A stretch of DNA of 64,000 nucleotides, from contig NW_026943605.1 of NCBI RefSeq assembly GCF_024139115.2, positions 248,001 to 312,000 of the forward strand, written 5' to 3'. The notes under the pieces are model-generated. The model was not told the DNA's origin. It worked only from the letters and a program-made list of their open reading frames with translations, and made no database searches. The stretch is from Armigeres subalbatus. Its lineage: Eukaryota > Arthropoda > Insecta > Diptera > Culicidae. Every line of letters begins with the position of its first letter. Within the stretch, counting starts at the first letter, position 1. The position numbers and the translations under genes were made by a program. Of the stretch, positions 20,985 to 32,599 are shown piece by piece.

Positions 20985-23790
20985 GCCAAAGCGACCGTGT
21001 GCCGCTCTAAGCGTACAAGCCCAAGTCCTGGTATCAGGTGGGACACACAACAGACCTGACACGATGGCTCTCAGACGAGACAGGTCACGATGGCCCTCAT
21101 ACCCCGCAACTTCGACGTCGTGGCGCTGCAGGAGATTTGTTGGACAGGACAGAAAGTGTGGAAAAGCGGGCATCGAGCGGCTACCTTCTACCAAAGCTGT
21201 GGCACCACCAACGAGCTGGGAACCGGCTTCATAGTGCTGGGTAAGATGCGCCAACGCGTCATTGGGTGGCAGCCAATCAGCGCAAGGAAGAGCAAGCTGA
21301 GGATAAAAGGCCGTTTCTTCTACTACATATAGCATCATCAATGTGCACTGCCCACACGAAGGGAGATCCGACGACGAGAAAGAAGCGTTCTATGCACAGC
21401 TGGAGCAGACATACGATGGATGCCCACTGCAGGACGTCAAAATCGTCATCGGTGACATGAACGCACAGGTTGGAAGGGAGGAAATGTTTAGACCGGTCAT
21501 CGGACCGGATAGTCTGCACACCGTATCGAATGACAACGGCCAACGATGCATAAACTTCGCAGCCTCCCGCGGAATGGTAGTCCGAAGCACCTTCTTTCCC
21601 GCAAAAATATCCACAAGGCCACATGGAAATCACCTAACCAAGAAACGGAAAACCAAATCGACCACGTTCTAATCGACGGTAAATTCTTCTCCGACATAAC
21701 GAACGTCCGCACTTACCGCAGTGCGAATATTGAATCCGACCACTACCTCGTTGCAGTATGCCTGTGCTCAAAACTCTTGACGGTGTTCAACACGCGTCGG
21801 AGTCGTTCGCCGCGGCTAAACATTGGGCAGCTACAAGACGGTAGACTAGCTCAAGAATACGCGCAGCAGCTGGAAGTGGCACTCCCAACGGAAGAGCAGC
21901 TAGGCGCAGCGTCTCTTGAAGATGGCTGGAGAGATATTCGATCCGCCATTGGTAGCACCGCAACCGCTGCACTTGGCACGGTGCCCCCGGATCAGAGAAA
22001 CGACTGGTATGACGGCGAGTGTGAGCAGTTAGTAGAAGAGAAGAATGCAGCATGGGCGAGATTGCTGCAACACCGCACGAGGGCGAACGAGGCACGATAT
22101 AAACAGGCGCGGAACAGACAAAACTCGATTTTCCGGAGAAAAAACGTCAGCAGGAAGATCGAGACCGTGAAGAGACGGAGCAACTGTACCGCGCTAATAA
22201 CACACGAAAGTTCTATGAGAAGTTAAACCGTTCACGTAAGGGCCACGTGCCACAGCCTGATATGTGTAAGGACATAAACGGGAACCTTCTTACGAACGAG
22301 CGTGAGGTGATCCGAGGTGGCGGCAGCACTACGAAGAACACCTGAATGGCGATGTGGCAGACGAAGATGGCGGTATGGTGATGGACCTGGGGGAACGTGC
22401 GCCGGACATAATTCTACCGGCTCCGGATCTCCAGGAAATCCAGGAAGAGATTGGCCGGCTGAAGAACAACAAAGCCCCTGGGGTTGATCAACTACCAGGA
22501 GAGCTATTTAAACACGGTGGTGAGGCACTGGCTAGAGCGCTGCACTGGGTGATTACCAAGATTTGGGAGGAGGAAGTTTTGCCGCAGGAGTGGATGGAAG
22601 CTGTCATGTGTCCCATCTACAAAAAGGGCGATAAGCTGGATTGTAGAAACTACCGCGCAATCACATTGCTGAACGCCGCCTACAAGGTACTTTCCCAAAT
22701 TTTATGCCGTCGACTAGCACCAATTGCAAGGGAGTTCGTGAGGTAGTACCAGGCAGGTTCTATGGGCGAACGCTCCACCATGGACCAGGTGTTCGCCATT
22801 CACCAAGTACTGCATAAATGCCGCGAATACAACGTGCCCACACATCATCTATTTATCGACTTCAAAGCCGCATATGATACAATCGATCGGGACCAGCTAT
22901 GGCAGCTAATGTACGAAAACGGACTTCCGGATAAACTGACACGGTTGATCAAAGCGACGATGGATCGGGTGATGTGCGTAGTTCGAGTTTCAAGGGCAAT
23001 CTCGAGTCCCTTCGAAACCCGCAGAGGGTTACGGCAAGGTGATGGTCTTTCGTGTCTGCTATTCAACATCGGAAGGGTAATACGAAGAGCAGGAATTAAC
23101 ACGAGTGGTACAATTTTCAATAAGTCCGTCCAGCTATTTGGCTTCGCCGACGACATTGATATTATGGCACGTAACTTTGAGAAGATGGAGGAAGGCTACA
23201 TCAGACTGAAGAGGGAAGCCAAGCGGATCAGACTAGTCATCAATACGTCGAAGACGAAGTACATGATAAGAAGAGGCTCAAGAGAGGTCAATGTAAGCTA
23301 CCCACCACGAGTTTCTATCGGTGATGACGAAATCGAGGTGGTTAAAGAATTCGTGTACTTGGGCTCACTGGTGACCGCCGATAACGATACCAGCAGAGAA
23401 ATTCGGAGGTGCATAGTGGCTGGAAATCGTACGTACTTTGGACTCCGTAAGACGCTCCGATCGAATAGAGTTCGCCTCCGTACCAAACTGACTATCTATA
23501 CAAAACGCTTATAAGACCGGTAGTTCTCTACGGACACGAGACCTGGATGATGCTCGTGGAGGACCAACGCGCACGTAGCCAGAATGTCGGACAGTAATCC
23601 GGTGAAAATGGTTCTCGACAACGATCCGACGGGAACAAGAAGGCGAGGTGCACAGCGGGCAAGGTGGATCGATCAGGAGGACGATTTGCGGACCCTCCGC
23701 AGACTTCAAAGTTGTTGACGTGCAGCCATGGACCGAGCTGAATGGAAAAGACTTCAGCCTTAGTCTGATAAAATAATTACAATAGTGGGA
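20985..23790 (+). pseudogene. non-LTR retrotransposon NL-B, endonuclease plus RT
   Basis: The most extended NL-B copy. The apurinic-type endonuclease opens with FDVVALQEICWTGQKVW (about 21110), continues with VKIVIGDMNAQVGRE (about 21445) and NQIDHVLIDGKFF plus SDHYLVAV (about 21655-21760). The RT shows NNKAPGVDQLPGELFKHGG, YRAITLLNAAYKVLSQIL, STMDQVFAIHQVLHKCREYN, FIDFKAAYDTIDRDQLW, LRQGDGLSCLLFNI and the catalytic FADDID. Breaks: frameshifts near 21330, 21600, 22200 and 23505, a single TAG at 22747-22749 within the RT, and a C-terminal deletion near 23570. It ends in GCCTTAGTCTGATAAAATAA. Endonuclease and RT together would carry out target-primed insertion; this copy cannot. Confidence 0.8.
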
Positions 23791-23802
23791 GAATATTAGG
23801 CT

Positions 23803-24092
23803 TCTTCTTCTTCTTCTTCTTATTGGTATTACATCCCCACACTGGGACAGAGCCGCCTCACAGCTTAGTGTTCATTAAGCACTTCCACAGTTATTAACTG
23901 CGAGGTTTCTAAGCCAGGTTACCATTTTTGCATTCGTATATCATGAGGCTAGCACGATGGTACTTTTATGCCCAGGGAAGTCGAGACAATTTCCAATCCG
24001 AAAATTGCCTAGACCGTCACCGGAAATCGAACCCAGCCACCCTCAGCATGGTCTTGCTTTGTAGCCGCGCGTCTTACCGCACGGCTAAGGAG
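23803..24092 (-). mobile_element. T-SINE copy 4, just behind NL-B
   Basis: Inverted full-length copy: TTCTTC tail at the left, head at the right. GAATATTAGGCT is repeated at 23791-23802 and 24093-24104 (12 bp), so it inserted just downstream of the NL-B 3' end. Confidence 0.9.
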
Positions 24093-24104
24093 GAATATTA
24101 GGCT

Positions 24105-25534
24105 ATCATCCCCTATTAGACAAGTGGGTATAGGAAATCCGTTCAACATTCAACTCTGAATTCAACTATTTTTGATCCAGTGTACATCACGACCCGCCAT
24201 GCAGAGTGGCATGTCACAGCAAGCACCAAACCTATCCAGAACTACAGATTGGAGCCCGTCGTCTGCAGAGCAGTGCCATTGTGCTTGAGATATGTGAAGT
24301 TCATTTTATCCAAATAATGATCTTCGGGAAAATGCAAACTTCATTAGGCGGTATTCGATTGATTGAAAAGCTGTAGGAATCCCAAGAAATCGACAACAAT
24401 GCGCACGCCGGGGTGAGCTTCTCGAGAGGGGCTCGATAGGAGGGTCGCCTTCGCAGTGCACCTGTAATGGTACTTTCTCCGTGTGCAGAAATGCCAATTG
24501 AAGAAAATCCATTATTGCTGCTAGACACGAACCTGATTGGAATTGAAACTGGACGGTAATCAATATCGGGTTAGGGGAAAGGCAGAATTGGGAATAATAA
24601 AATTCTCCATTGGTAATTGAAACGAGGAGGAGGGTGAGTGAATTGTGGATAACGTAACAGAATCGCCTGAAAAAATAGGCTTTTGATTACAGCAAACAAA
24701 CAGTGAATACCTGAGTTGAAAAAATATAGCGGCGGGATTGCCGAGCCACAAAAGCTGCAAAACGATTGCCTACCATATTTTTTCTATCACCATGTCGCGT
24801 CAGTTTCAAGTGCAATTCACAAGTGCCATACGGCGCACATTCAATGGGTGGCTTGGGGAGCGACGGAAAAGCGACAGTGCAGAAAACAGGGTGCACTGAA
24901 TAATGAATGAATAAAGCTTTGTGTGCTCTGTGGAGCTTAAAACCAATCAAATTAAGCGGACGGAGAATCTCTTCTCTTTGAATTGTATTTCCAAACACAA
25001 TCAAAAGTGTGCACATTCTGACACACGCACGCCCACGAATGAGGCTACACTCGAGTTCTTTCGTAATGCGGTGCGGCAATACCGGCGGGTGATAAAAAGT
25101 GGAAAAGTTCCCAATGAGGTGTTCGGAAAGAAAAAAAAAAATGTGATTGATTCAACTAGCAAGTGGCTTTGAATTATGGATTGTTAAATATTCAAGTTTT
25201 TTCAAACGTGAAGCAGACCGAAATAGTCCAAGAGGACTCACTTAAACGTAGAAACCCTAGACAAACGAACGTACTTTTAAGATTCGCCAAAGTTTGATCA
25301 TGTCATACGACTTGGCCAACTCAAATAAACATAAATGGAAAATACGACATAGACAACCATTGAACTGACGCCTTATCCCACTTATCCGGCTTGGAAGATG
25401 TCTGGTGCCTTCCGTGACGGAACTAAGAGATTCCCACAATTCGTGCGGACTGCCAATGCATCGAGACCCGGCAGCGGGTGCCTCATGCAAGGTACTCTCA
25501 TAACTACTCTGCTAGGCTCTCGCTGCCTCGGTAG
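24105..25534. other. intergenic DNA without supported gene
   Basis: Open frames of up to 130 codons (24687-25079 minus) overlap others on both strands and show no domain, signal peptide or membrane pattern I trust. No repeats shared with the rest of the window. Confidence 0.4.
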
Positions 25535-25850
25535 ATATTATTTACCTATTATTATTTATTTATTCAGACTAAGGCCGAAGTGGCCTGTGCGGTATATAAG
25601 AGTCTTCTCCATTCGGCTCGGTCCTTGGCTACACGTCGCCAACCACGCAGTCTACGGAGGGTCCGCAAGTCATCTTCCACCTAATCGATCCCCCTTGCCC
25701 GCTGCGCACCATGCCTTCTTGTGCCCGTCGGATCGTTGTCGAAACCCATTTTCACCGGGTTACTGTCCAACATTCTGGCTACGTGCCCGGCCCATCACAG
25801 TCGTCCGATTTTCGCGGTGTGAACGATGGATGATTCTCCCAGCAGCTTAT
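25535..25850 (-). pseudogene. NL-B 3' end fragment
   Basis: The right-to-left sequence matches the last ~300 bp of NL-B. CAGACTAAGGCCGAAGTGGC and the TATAAGAGTCTTCTCCATTC block also occur at 60438-60495. Upstream it carries the degraded C-terminal tail (region around PVKMG / NPTGTRR). The tail is TAATAATAG-type. It is heavily 5'-truncated. Confidence 0.75.
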
Positions 25851-26090
25851 GCTTATGCTTATACAAAAGCACAAGTAGTGCCAGCAATAAAACCAGAAGG
25901 ACTAGTCATTGTATTCCTCTTCCTCCGTTTCAACAGGACCTTCGCCTGCTTTTCAACCTTATATACTGTAAGCATTTCCTCACTTATTAATGGAAAGCTT
26001 TTGTATGCCAGCTGTTGCACGATCCGTCGTTGATAGGCTCTTACAAAAGCTACTTGGTATTCATTGACGAGGGACATCTCAAGTGATCTC

Positions 26091-26190
26091 AGTCTGTTAA
26101 ACAGAATACGCGGCAGAATTGTGTAGACCTGTTATTAGGGTGCCAATTACAGGTCTACGCAATTCTGCCGCGTATTCTGTTTAACAGACT
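26091..26190. mobile_element. 100-bp hairpin transposon
   Basis: Two 42-bp arms (26091-26132 and 26149-26190) match with one mismatch (T/C) around a 16-base loop. CTC lies on both sides (26088-26090, 26191-26193), a possible 3-bp duplication. No coding capacity. It resembles the 78-bp hairpin at 16599 in build, but the sequence is unrelated. Confidence 0.75.
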
Positions 26191-26224
26191 CTCTCTAAAT
26201 TTTCAAATATATTTATATTGGTCA

Positions 26225-26470
26225 TACGAAACCATCCAACCAGCCCGTAGGCAGTTCTTTATCCTCCCATATTTTTTGGAATAATGTGGTGGATCAATTG
26301 ATGCAGCTGCTCACTTCAAAATTTGAGAAACTCTACCGGGATCTTGTCCTTTCCGGCTAAGTTACTGTTTCTCAGCTCGTTTAAAGCCTTCTTTACATCA
26401 TTCATGATTGTATGTATACAATCACACATCTGTCCATCGTCATCGTCGCTGTGCGGTGCTGTTGACCATA
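26225..26470 (-). pseudogene. NL-C relic, start of RT
   Basis: Minus strand: NDVKKALNELRNSNLAGKDK and IPVEFLKF, then in another frame KIWEDKELPTGWLDG. This is the conserved opening of non-LTR RT domains. It continues the broken NL-C element whose endonuclease lies at 28506-29115 and linker at 26880-27560. A 3' break follows at about 26225. Confidence 0.65.
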
Positions 26471-26511
26471 AAGAGGAACGCCCCAAACAGTACAACGTGC
26501 AAGGATTTCTC

Positions 26512-26660
26512 GCTTAAATTTTCTAAAGGACCTAAGTAAATTTTTTTTCATGAAATCATTTGAATATTGCAATCAACAGACCAATATGAAAGCTTTTGAT
26601 TGCAGTACTCAAATTAATTCATGAACAAAATGTTACTTAGGTTCTTTTGAAAAGTTAAGC
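26512..26660. mobile_element. 149-bp MITE
   Basis: GCTTAAATTTTCTAAAGGAC and the next CTAAGTAA pair with the inverted right end (GCTTAACTTTTCAAAAGAAC read inward); arms of ~45 bp with mismatches and indels. GGATTT occurs just outside both ends (three bases away at the left), a possible duplication. No coding capacity. Confidence 0.65.
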
Positions 26661-26879
26661 TGGATTTATTCGTTTCTTCTGTTCTGTTAACTGTTACGTT
26701 CTGCGCGCTTATAAGCAGATTGCAATGCGATCGTTTGGTGCGCAGATAGTCTAATTAAATTTGAATGTTGTACACACGTCCGAAAATAAATGTAATTCTT
26801 TCTGTACTCTGTGTCGTCTATGAAAAGCAACACTTGTTTCAATGTAATGTACAGTTATTTGTAACGTAACCTCCTAGTT
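26661..26879. other. possible solo LTR fragment
   Basis: Contains CTTATAAGCAG (TATA-like, about 26709) and AATAAA (about 26786) in LTR-like order, begins near TGTTAACTGTTACG, and lies as an insertion inside the NL-C relic. No second copy in the window and no clear duplication, so weakly supported. Confidence 0.25.
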
Positions 26880-27560
26880 GTCACGCTTCCTATCGGAGGC
26901 TTATGGCAGACAGTGGCGCAGTCTTATACCGTTTGCCATTACCAGTCCCGTAAAACCTTTGCATGTTCTCCTGCGTTTCAGCTATCACACTCTCTTCGTG
27001 CTGCATTTTCTTTCTGCGGATGTTTCGTTTCTCTTTGGCCCTTGCTACGCTGTACTGTTCTCTATTGCAACATGTACGAGCCACTAGGATTCGACCCCTA
27101 TCAGCATTTTTCGTCCGTTACTCGCTGGCACTGTCCATCAAAAAACCATTTCATTGACGTCGCTGTGCAGGGCCTAGCACTTCCTGCGCTATCGCAGTCA
27201 TAGCTTCGTGGATATTCTTCTACAATGTATATTCTTCGATGCCAGATCCGCTGGTATCTCCTTTCTGCTCGTCCAGCTTCTGGCGGTACTTTTCAGAAAC
27301 CCTTTGAACTGCCAAGCGTTGGATATTGAAACGCATCGTTCTGATGTTTCGTGAATAATTATTATTATTATAATAATTATTCGAATTATTCGTGGCGCTG
27401 GACATTCGTGCCCGAATTTTTGCAATTACGAGGTCGTGATCCGAGTCAATGTTCGAAACACTGAAGGACTTAGCACGTGATCTATCTGTGAGCAGGTGTC
27501 GCCACTCGAATGTTACTAGGTGTGCTGGCGGATATTATTACGTGCAAAATAGGTACTGCT
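26880..27560 (-). pseudogene. NL-C relic, endonuclease end and linker
   Basis: Minus strand: the frame after the 945-bp insertion resumes with STYFARNNIRQHT, then QIDHVL and NIDSDHDLVIAKIRARMSS, then the linker (RFNIQRLAVQRVSEKYRQKL in pieces) and RAKEKRNIRRKKMQHEES. These match the intact NL-C copy at 46210-46800 in order. An AT-rich triplet palindrome (about 27355-27385) has expanded inside the linker, and several frameshifts are present. Confidence 0.75.
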
Positions 27561-28505
27561 CACGGAAGATTGAAAGTACTCATTAAAGGAGTTTTATTCA
27601 CCCATTTTTTGATCAAGTACTGACATGTCAAAAAATGGGTATATTTCAATAACCAGAAAAAGAGTACATTGTCCCCATTTCAATATAATTCTTCTCGTAA
27701 GAATAATGGGTAAACCGTACTCGGAAGTGTTTATCAAAATTCGGCCATTTTTCCTAGCTGTTAAGATAACATGTTTGCCCCGGGCATGAAAAATATAAAT
27801 TTAGTCAGCAAAAGAATGTTTCCAAGAGCTGAGCCAGCAGACGGCTGCAAGCCCTTTTTAATAAAGAACAAAAAAAAAAGAATATTTTCTTTTCTTAGAA
27901 ATGTGTAAAAACCAACAAAGGTTAGTTCCTATCAATAAGTTACTTAGAAGAACTACAAATGGAATCGGTAACAGCATTATTTTTGTTTTTTGCTGAAATT
28001 TCATGTACACTGGTTTTGCATCATTTTTTGGGCATTGGATGCACTGGACAAGAAACGATTGGGCCGTATTTAACCTGCTACAGTTAAGTGATGTCGGTAG
28101 TTCCGATTTTTGTATGTTACTGGAAGAAGCAGCTGCAGCGGGAAGTAACAAACACTGTCCGGAAAAAGCATCCCGCGGCAGAGGCAATAAAAGTTTATAA
28201 TGTGGCAGTCTAATGTAAAATGCATGACTGAATAAATAACCTTGTTTTATTCTTTTAAATTGTGAGATCTGTTTGTGGAAATCCTTTAAATCCATGAGAA
28301 TTCCCAAGCAAAGAAAAACAAGGCGATGGGTTATTTTTACGCATTTATTGTTGTGGAACCGACGGGTACGAAATACCCATTTTGTGAAGTTCCATTCGAG
28401 TACTCATTAATGAGTAAAAGTGATTTACTCATTAAATGAGTTATGCCGTTTTTCTTCATAATGGGTACGATGGATACCATTAATGGGTACTTGCCGTCTT
28501 CCGTG
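27561..28505. mobile_element. 945-bp TIR element inserted in NL-C; possible CACTA-like
   Basis: Ends are CACGGAAGA and the inverted TCTTCCGTG; the TIR similarity extends about 35 bp (AAGTACYCATTAAWGG). The host sequence is known: NL-C endonuclease codons run up to 28506 and resume at 27560, so the borders are precise and the duplication is CT (AG on the coding strand). Many ACTCATTA and ATGGGTA motifs fill both ends. CAC-type termini, 2-bp duplication and subterminal repeats resemble CACTA/CMC transposons, but no transposase is recognisable (one 149-codon minus frame at 27858-28307, unknown). Confidence 0.75.
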
Positions 28506-29115
28506 CTGATTGCCATCCCTCTAGCATCAGCAAAGGTTACAAATCGCAGACCATTATCGTTGGTAGCAGTATGAATGCTTTCCGTACCAATGACATAGCA
28601 AACGAAGCTTTCTCTGTCGATCTACGCGTTTGTAACCCCAACATTTTCACATCGTCGGATGGGCACTTTCCATGTACCTTATCCAGGCTCCCATAGAACT
28701 CATTCTTCACGTCATCAGATTTATCATTCGTTGAGGCATAGATACTGATCATACTGTAACAGAAGAACTTGCACTTTAACAGGCAAATGCAGTCGCACAT
28801 AGGCGCACAATACCATTCGAAAACAAAGAATTGGTGGGCCAAATGTTTTATTTCTCATTTTTGTGATTTTTTTCAGCAGTGAGCACGCCGGATATCAACA
28901 AAACATGAATTGAGCCTAAATTCCCTGTTTTGCGAGTGTTATTGATATAGGAGCATGTTATTAATAATGGAACAGATACCCTACTTGAATGAAATGTTTG
29001 CGATGGGATCCACCGATCGGGATTCACGTACTCCGTTGGGCCATCGTATTTCCTGGATAGCTGCCAAGCTCACGTCGACATTTTGAAGCCCAGAAAAATT
29101 GCTTAATAAGGGTAC
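28506..29115 (-). pseudogene. NL-C relic, endonuclease 5' part
   Basis: Minus strand: LQNVDVSLAAIQEIRWPNG (about 29080-29025) is the opening of the endonuclease; after a gap, SIYASTNDKSDDVKNEFYG and KVHGKCPSDDVK (about 28755-28660), then TNDNGLRFVTFADARGM in a third frame up to the 945-bp insertion. The intact copy has the same order at 45960-46210. Frameshifts and a deletion between the first two blocks disable it. Confidence 0.75.
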
Positions 29116-29305
29116 GACCCCATAGGGGGAAATTCCATGTGACACGTAAAAGAATAACATCATAATCAATAATAAGCATTTTTGCTTTCTGCATAACTTT
29201 GCTTCCAAACAACAAATCGCTTCGCAACAACAACTGCCTTCAGCATATGTAGTTAGTATTCTATGCAATAAACGTTTTGATTATATTTAAAAGGTTCATA
29301 GGAAC

Positions 29306-29346
29306 GAGACGAGCCAGCCTTGGGCTGAAAGTTTCGTTAATAAAGA
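29306..29346 (+). repeat. retroposon 3'-end hairpin, copy 2
   Basis: The same double-stem hairpin as at 5363-5392, followed by TTAATAAAGACAAAAA. It is on the opposite strand from copy 1. The region before it does not match copy 1, so only the 3' end is shared (5'-truncated retroposons or a common tail). Confidence 0.6.
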
Positions 29347-29744
29347 CAAAAATATGGTTCATAGGCTACCTCACGTAACGGTCTTTCACATTAGGGTCGA
29401 TTTTCACAGCAATCTCCATACGAACTTCAAATGACGACGTGTGCACTACACAATCAAATAACATCTTATATCGGCGAAAATTTAGGAGGATTATTAAAAT
29501 GGCAAATGGTATTGTTTATGCATCAGGAAGCAAAAAAGTAAAAATTGACTCACTCTAACGACCATAGTTCTCATCGGGGTTGGTTACCCGATCTTCCCTA
29601 AGATTGCTCGTCCTTCGACCGGCACCACGGGGAGGTATGGATAGGAGTTGCAGAGTCAGAGGCCAAAGACCGCGAAATGGAATCTATTTTATTCGTTCAG
29701 GTTTGTGAAATATAAATGATACACCACCGTGTCACTTTTTTTTT

Positions 29745-30345
29745 CTTTTTTGCCTTTCTCGTATACAAAGTATACGTAAAGGCTATATGTTAGCTCCAAA
29801 AACGAACTTTTTATAGGAGGCCCGGAGACCCATTGTTATATACCGATCGACTCAGCTAGACAAATTGAGGTGATGTCTGTGTGTGCGCAAAATATCTCAA
29901 TCATTTTTCAAGCACTTATCCTTAAGGTGATTATACAATTAAGCCAGAAATCGGCCATTTTGTAAACCACGTGCTTTTCCAATATTTTTTTTCAATAGCA
30001 CGAGATGAAAGAACCATAACGCGTATGGAGCTGAAATAATGGTAGATCGTTTGCTTAGTTATGCTGAACAATCATAATTTGAGTTTCGGCACTGTACGAA
30101 AACTATTACGCCAGATTTGGGCTTTTGGAAATGTATGTAGATAAACGTGTGGTGAATTTGAAATTCACCACGGGCTTCATTCTATAATCACCTTAATCGA
30201 TTTGCTCGCAATAAGTTGCATTCGACGCGGAACGCTTTCCCATTGTTTCGTATTGATCTGAGATGTATTGATAATTGATATGGGACCATGGGCTCAAAAG
30301 TTATGGCCAAAATACTATTTTAACAACACACGAGAAAGGCTTCAT
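29745..30345 (+). repeat. dispersed mosquito repeat (GAGGTGATGTCTGTGTG family), copy 2
   Basis: GCCTTTCTCGTATACAAAGT at the left and ACGAGAAAGGC at the right (about 30329-30339) give inverted 11-bp ends. The body shares the GGAGACCCAT, TTATATACCGATCGACTC and GAGGTGATGTCTGTGTG blocks with 16543 and 58040, and GCAATAAGTTGCATTCGACG with 37985 and 58245. Non-coding. A TTAA-flanked MITE (29936-30192) is inserted in it. Confidence 0.75.
29936..30192. mobile_element. 257-bp MITE at TTAA
   Basis: GGTGATTATACAATTAAGCC at the left pairs with GGTGATTATAGAATGAAGCC read inward from the right (17 of 20). TTAA flanks both ends (29932-29935, 30193-30196), as for piggyBac-type transposition, although piggyBac ends usually begin CCY. 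It contains a perfect palindrome at 30149-30171. The carrier repeat continues on both sides, confirming insertion. Confidence 0.8.
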
Positions 30346-30359
30346 CACAGCTAGGTAGA

Positions 30360-31300
30360 TTGATCTGGTTTTTTTTAAACTAATTTTATTTGCTAATTAG
30401 GCCGATACAAATATTAAAATTATTTTATGTCCGACAGCTCTCGGAAGGTACGAGGAAGGGGGAAAAAATAACAAGGAAACAAAAAAAAATCCAAATGCAA
30501 TTATTTCATAGAAAATTAAAAAATGTTAATGGAAAATGATAGCAAAGAATGTTTAGATAATGCAAAGAATATGAATATTTGTAACATGTTTATCGAGTAG
30601 TGAATATAGCACAAACTTATAATTCAAAAAAAATACTAGAACTTATTTCTGTAGAGTATTTTTTTTTTCTTTTTGGAAAAGTGCTGTTTTACTGATGGAC
30701 TCTTAACTGTTGAAACAATAACAACAAAAATTTTAGTACAGCCAGAATTATAAACTTTTTTTAAGTCAAGTATGAAACTCAAACTGGTTGAATAAATGGG
30801 GGCAATGGTCAGATGTACTTTTGAAATCACAGACGTGTTGTCTGAACATGACTATCTTATGAAATCTTCTTGCATAGGTTCGAAATTGCAGACTTCCCGG
30901 ACTATACGGAATACATGTGAAGTGTGAAGTAGAATCGGTGAAGCAAGTCATATCAGCATGCCCTACTACTTGTTAGCGGAAGGACTACGGGGATTTTTGC
31001 ATAGTCGTACGGAGCTCATTTCGGCTCAAGTTGCTGTCTGGGCGCTTCCCAAACCCCACACGATCTGAGATATCTTCTCAAGTGTCTGATTGCAAATTTT
31101 CGTTTACCTTACTTCAAGCAAAGGTACGATACACTTAAAACATCCTTGCTTATTGGGAGTTTTATAAAAAATAAAACATTCTTAAAAACAAGTTCTAAAA
31201 TAATCTAAATAAATCTCTATTTCTTTATAAAAATAGCTAATAAAAATTTCATTGGCTTTACGACACTGGGGTTGGTTTCTTTTTCAGCACCCATGTACGT
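30360..31300. other. AT-rich DNA, no gene seen
   Basis: Short overlapping frames only. A moderately GC-rich block at 30960-31080 has no match elsewhere in the window. Confidence 0.4.
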
Positions 31301-32530
31301 GTGGCATTCATAAGGTGGGATCCCATTCTCACAAACTCACTCTTGTGTTCTGAGTATCTTTAGGGGTACATAGGGCCAACGTAAAAGATCTCCATTCTTG
31401 ACTTCTGTCCAAGTCTGATTCCTATCGACTTCGTTTATTTCTCTGTTAAGGTTTCGTCGCCAGAATATCTTAGGTTTGCCTCTGATACGATGTTCTGCCG
31501 GATTCCTGTCCAGCGCTTGCTTGCAGATTTCTTCTCCGCTCTTACATGGTGTGTGACCGGCCTACGTCCATTCACATTGTAGAGATGCTGTTGATATCGG
31601 ATTTCGATGGACGTTGACGTCGGTTGATGAATACTCGCAAAGCTATATGATCTCTGCTAATACACACCATGTCTTACTGTCGTATAACATCACAGATTTT
31701 ACGTTAGAGTTGCGTATTCGGGGTTTGGTGCATTGCCTGAACCGATTGGATCACCTTGTTCAATGTTGATCTTGGTCCGCCGCCCGTTGTTGACTGGTTT
31801 TGGTTTTCGACCTTCTCCACTATTTGTCCGGCAACCGCACAGTTGAAGTTTTTCACATCCAACGATTTCGTCTTGTTGACGTTGATGAGTGCGTACGGCC
31901 AGGTTATTTAGTTTACTCTACTTGGTAGAGCACTGTTACGTTGATAAGGCAGTATCATCATCTAGGTTGAGGTCGTTCGATTGCTCTATGGTGGCTGATA
32001 GAGCGGTCCATGATTTCGTCGATTTTGATGGGCAACAGCAACACAGATATAATACATCCATTCTTGCCTCACTCTAGCGATTCCATTGTGCATGACTATG
32101 TGGTCAATCAGTACCAACTAAAGGGACTCTTGAAATTCATTGACCTGCTCCAAGATGATGCAAAGCGTGACAGAATGGCTCTGGCTTGATCGTGTGCGGC
32201 GGAGTCCTGCCTGTTGCCTTCGGAGAATTGTCAACCTTTCCCTATAGCTGAATTAGGATAAGTCGTCAAAACTTAAAGAAGTTGTTCTAAGTGGTCGAGC
32301 CAACGTTTCAGCTGATCAGTTGGTTCGGTGAGTGACTGACATGTCACGTCTTTCTCTGGCATCCACAGATTTGTCCTTGCTCCAATCATGCGTCGTGAAG
32401 TATCGTAGAAGAGGCTATTATTGACGGTTGCTTCGGCTTTCCTTCTATCGTCGACCGTGGAGCCCACCTGCGCCCGTTCCTCCCATATGCAGCCAGCAGC
32501 GTTTGACTTATTTCTCTGAAGCCGCTTTTA
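31300..32530 (-). pseudogene. non-LTR retrotransposon NL-D, copy 1
   Basis: Minus strand, several frames. The linker is well kept at 32273-32467 (LFYDTSRRMIGARTNLWMP, then LTEPTDQLKRWLDHLEQL). The RT palm is badly eroded, but INVNKTKSLDVKNFN and VAGQIVEKVE remain at about 31890-31800. The C-terminus shows GEEICKQALDRNP, RGKPKIFWRRNLNREINEVD and RNQTWTEVK at about 31530-31390. This is a different family from NL-A to NL-C. Many stops and frameshifts; no complete domain. The clade is uncertain. Confidence 0.65.
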
Positions 32531-32599
32531 GTTGACAGGTCTAGTATTTGGTAATGGATCAGCTGAAAATGGAGACGGTACCCATAATAAATGCATCGT

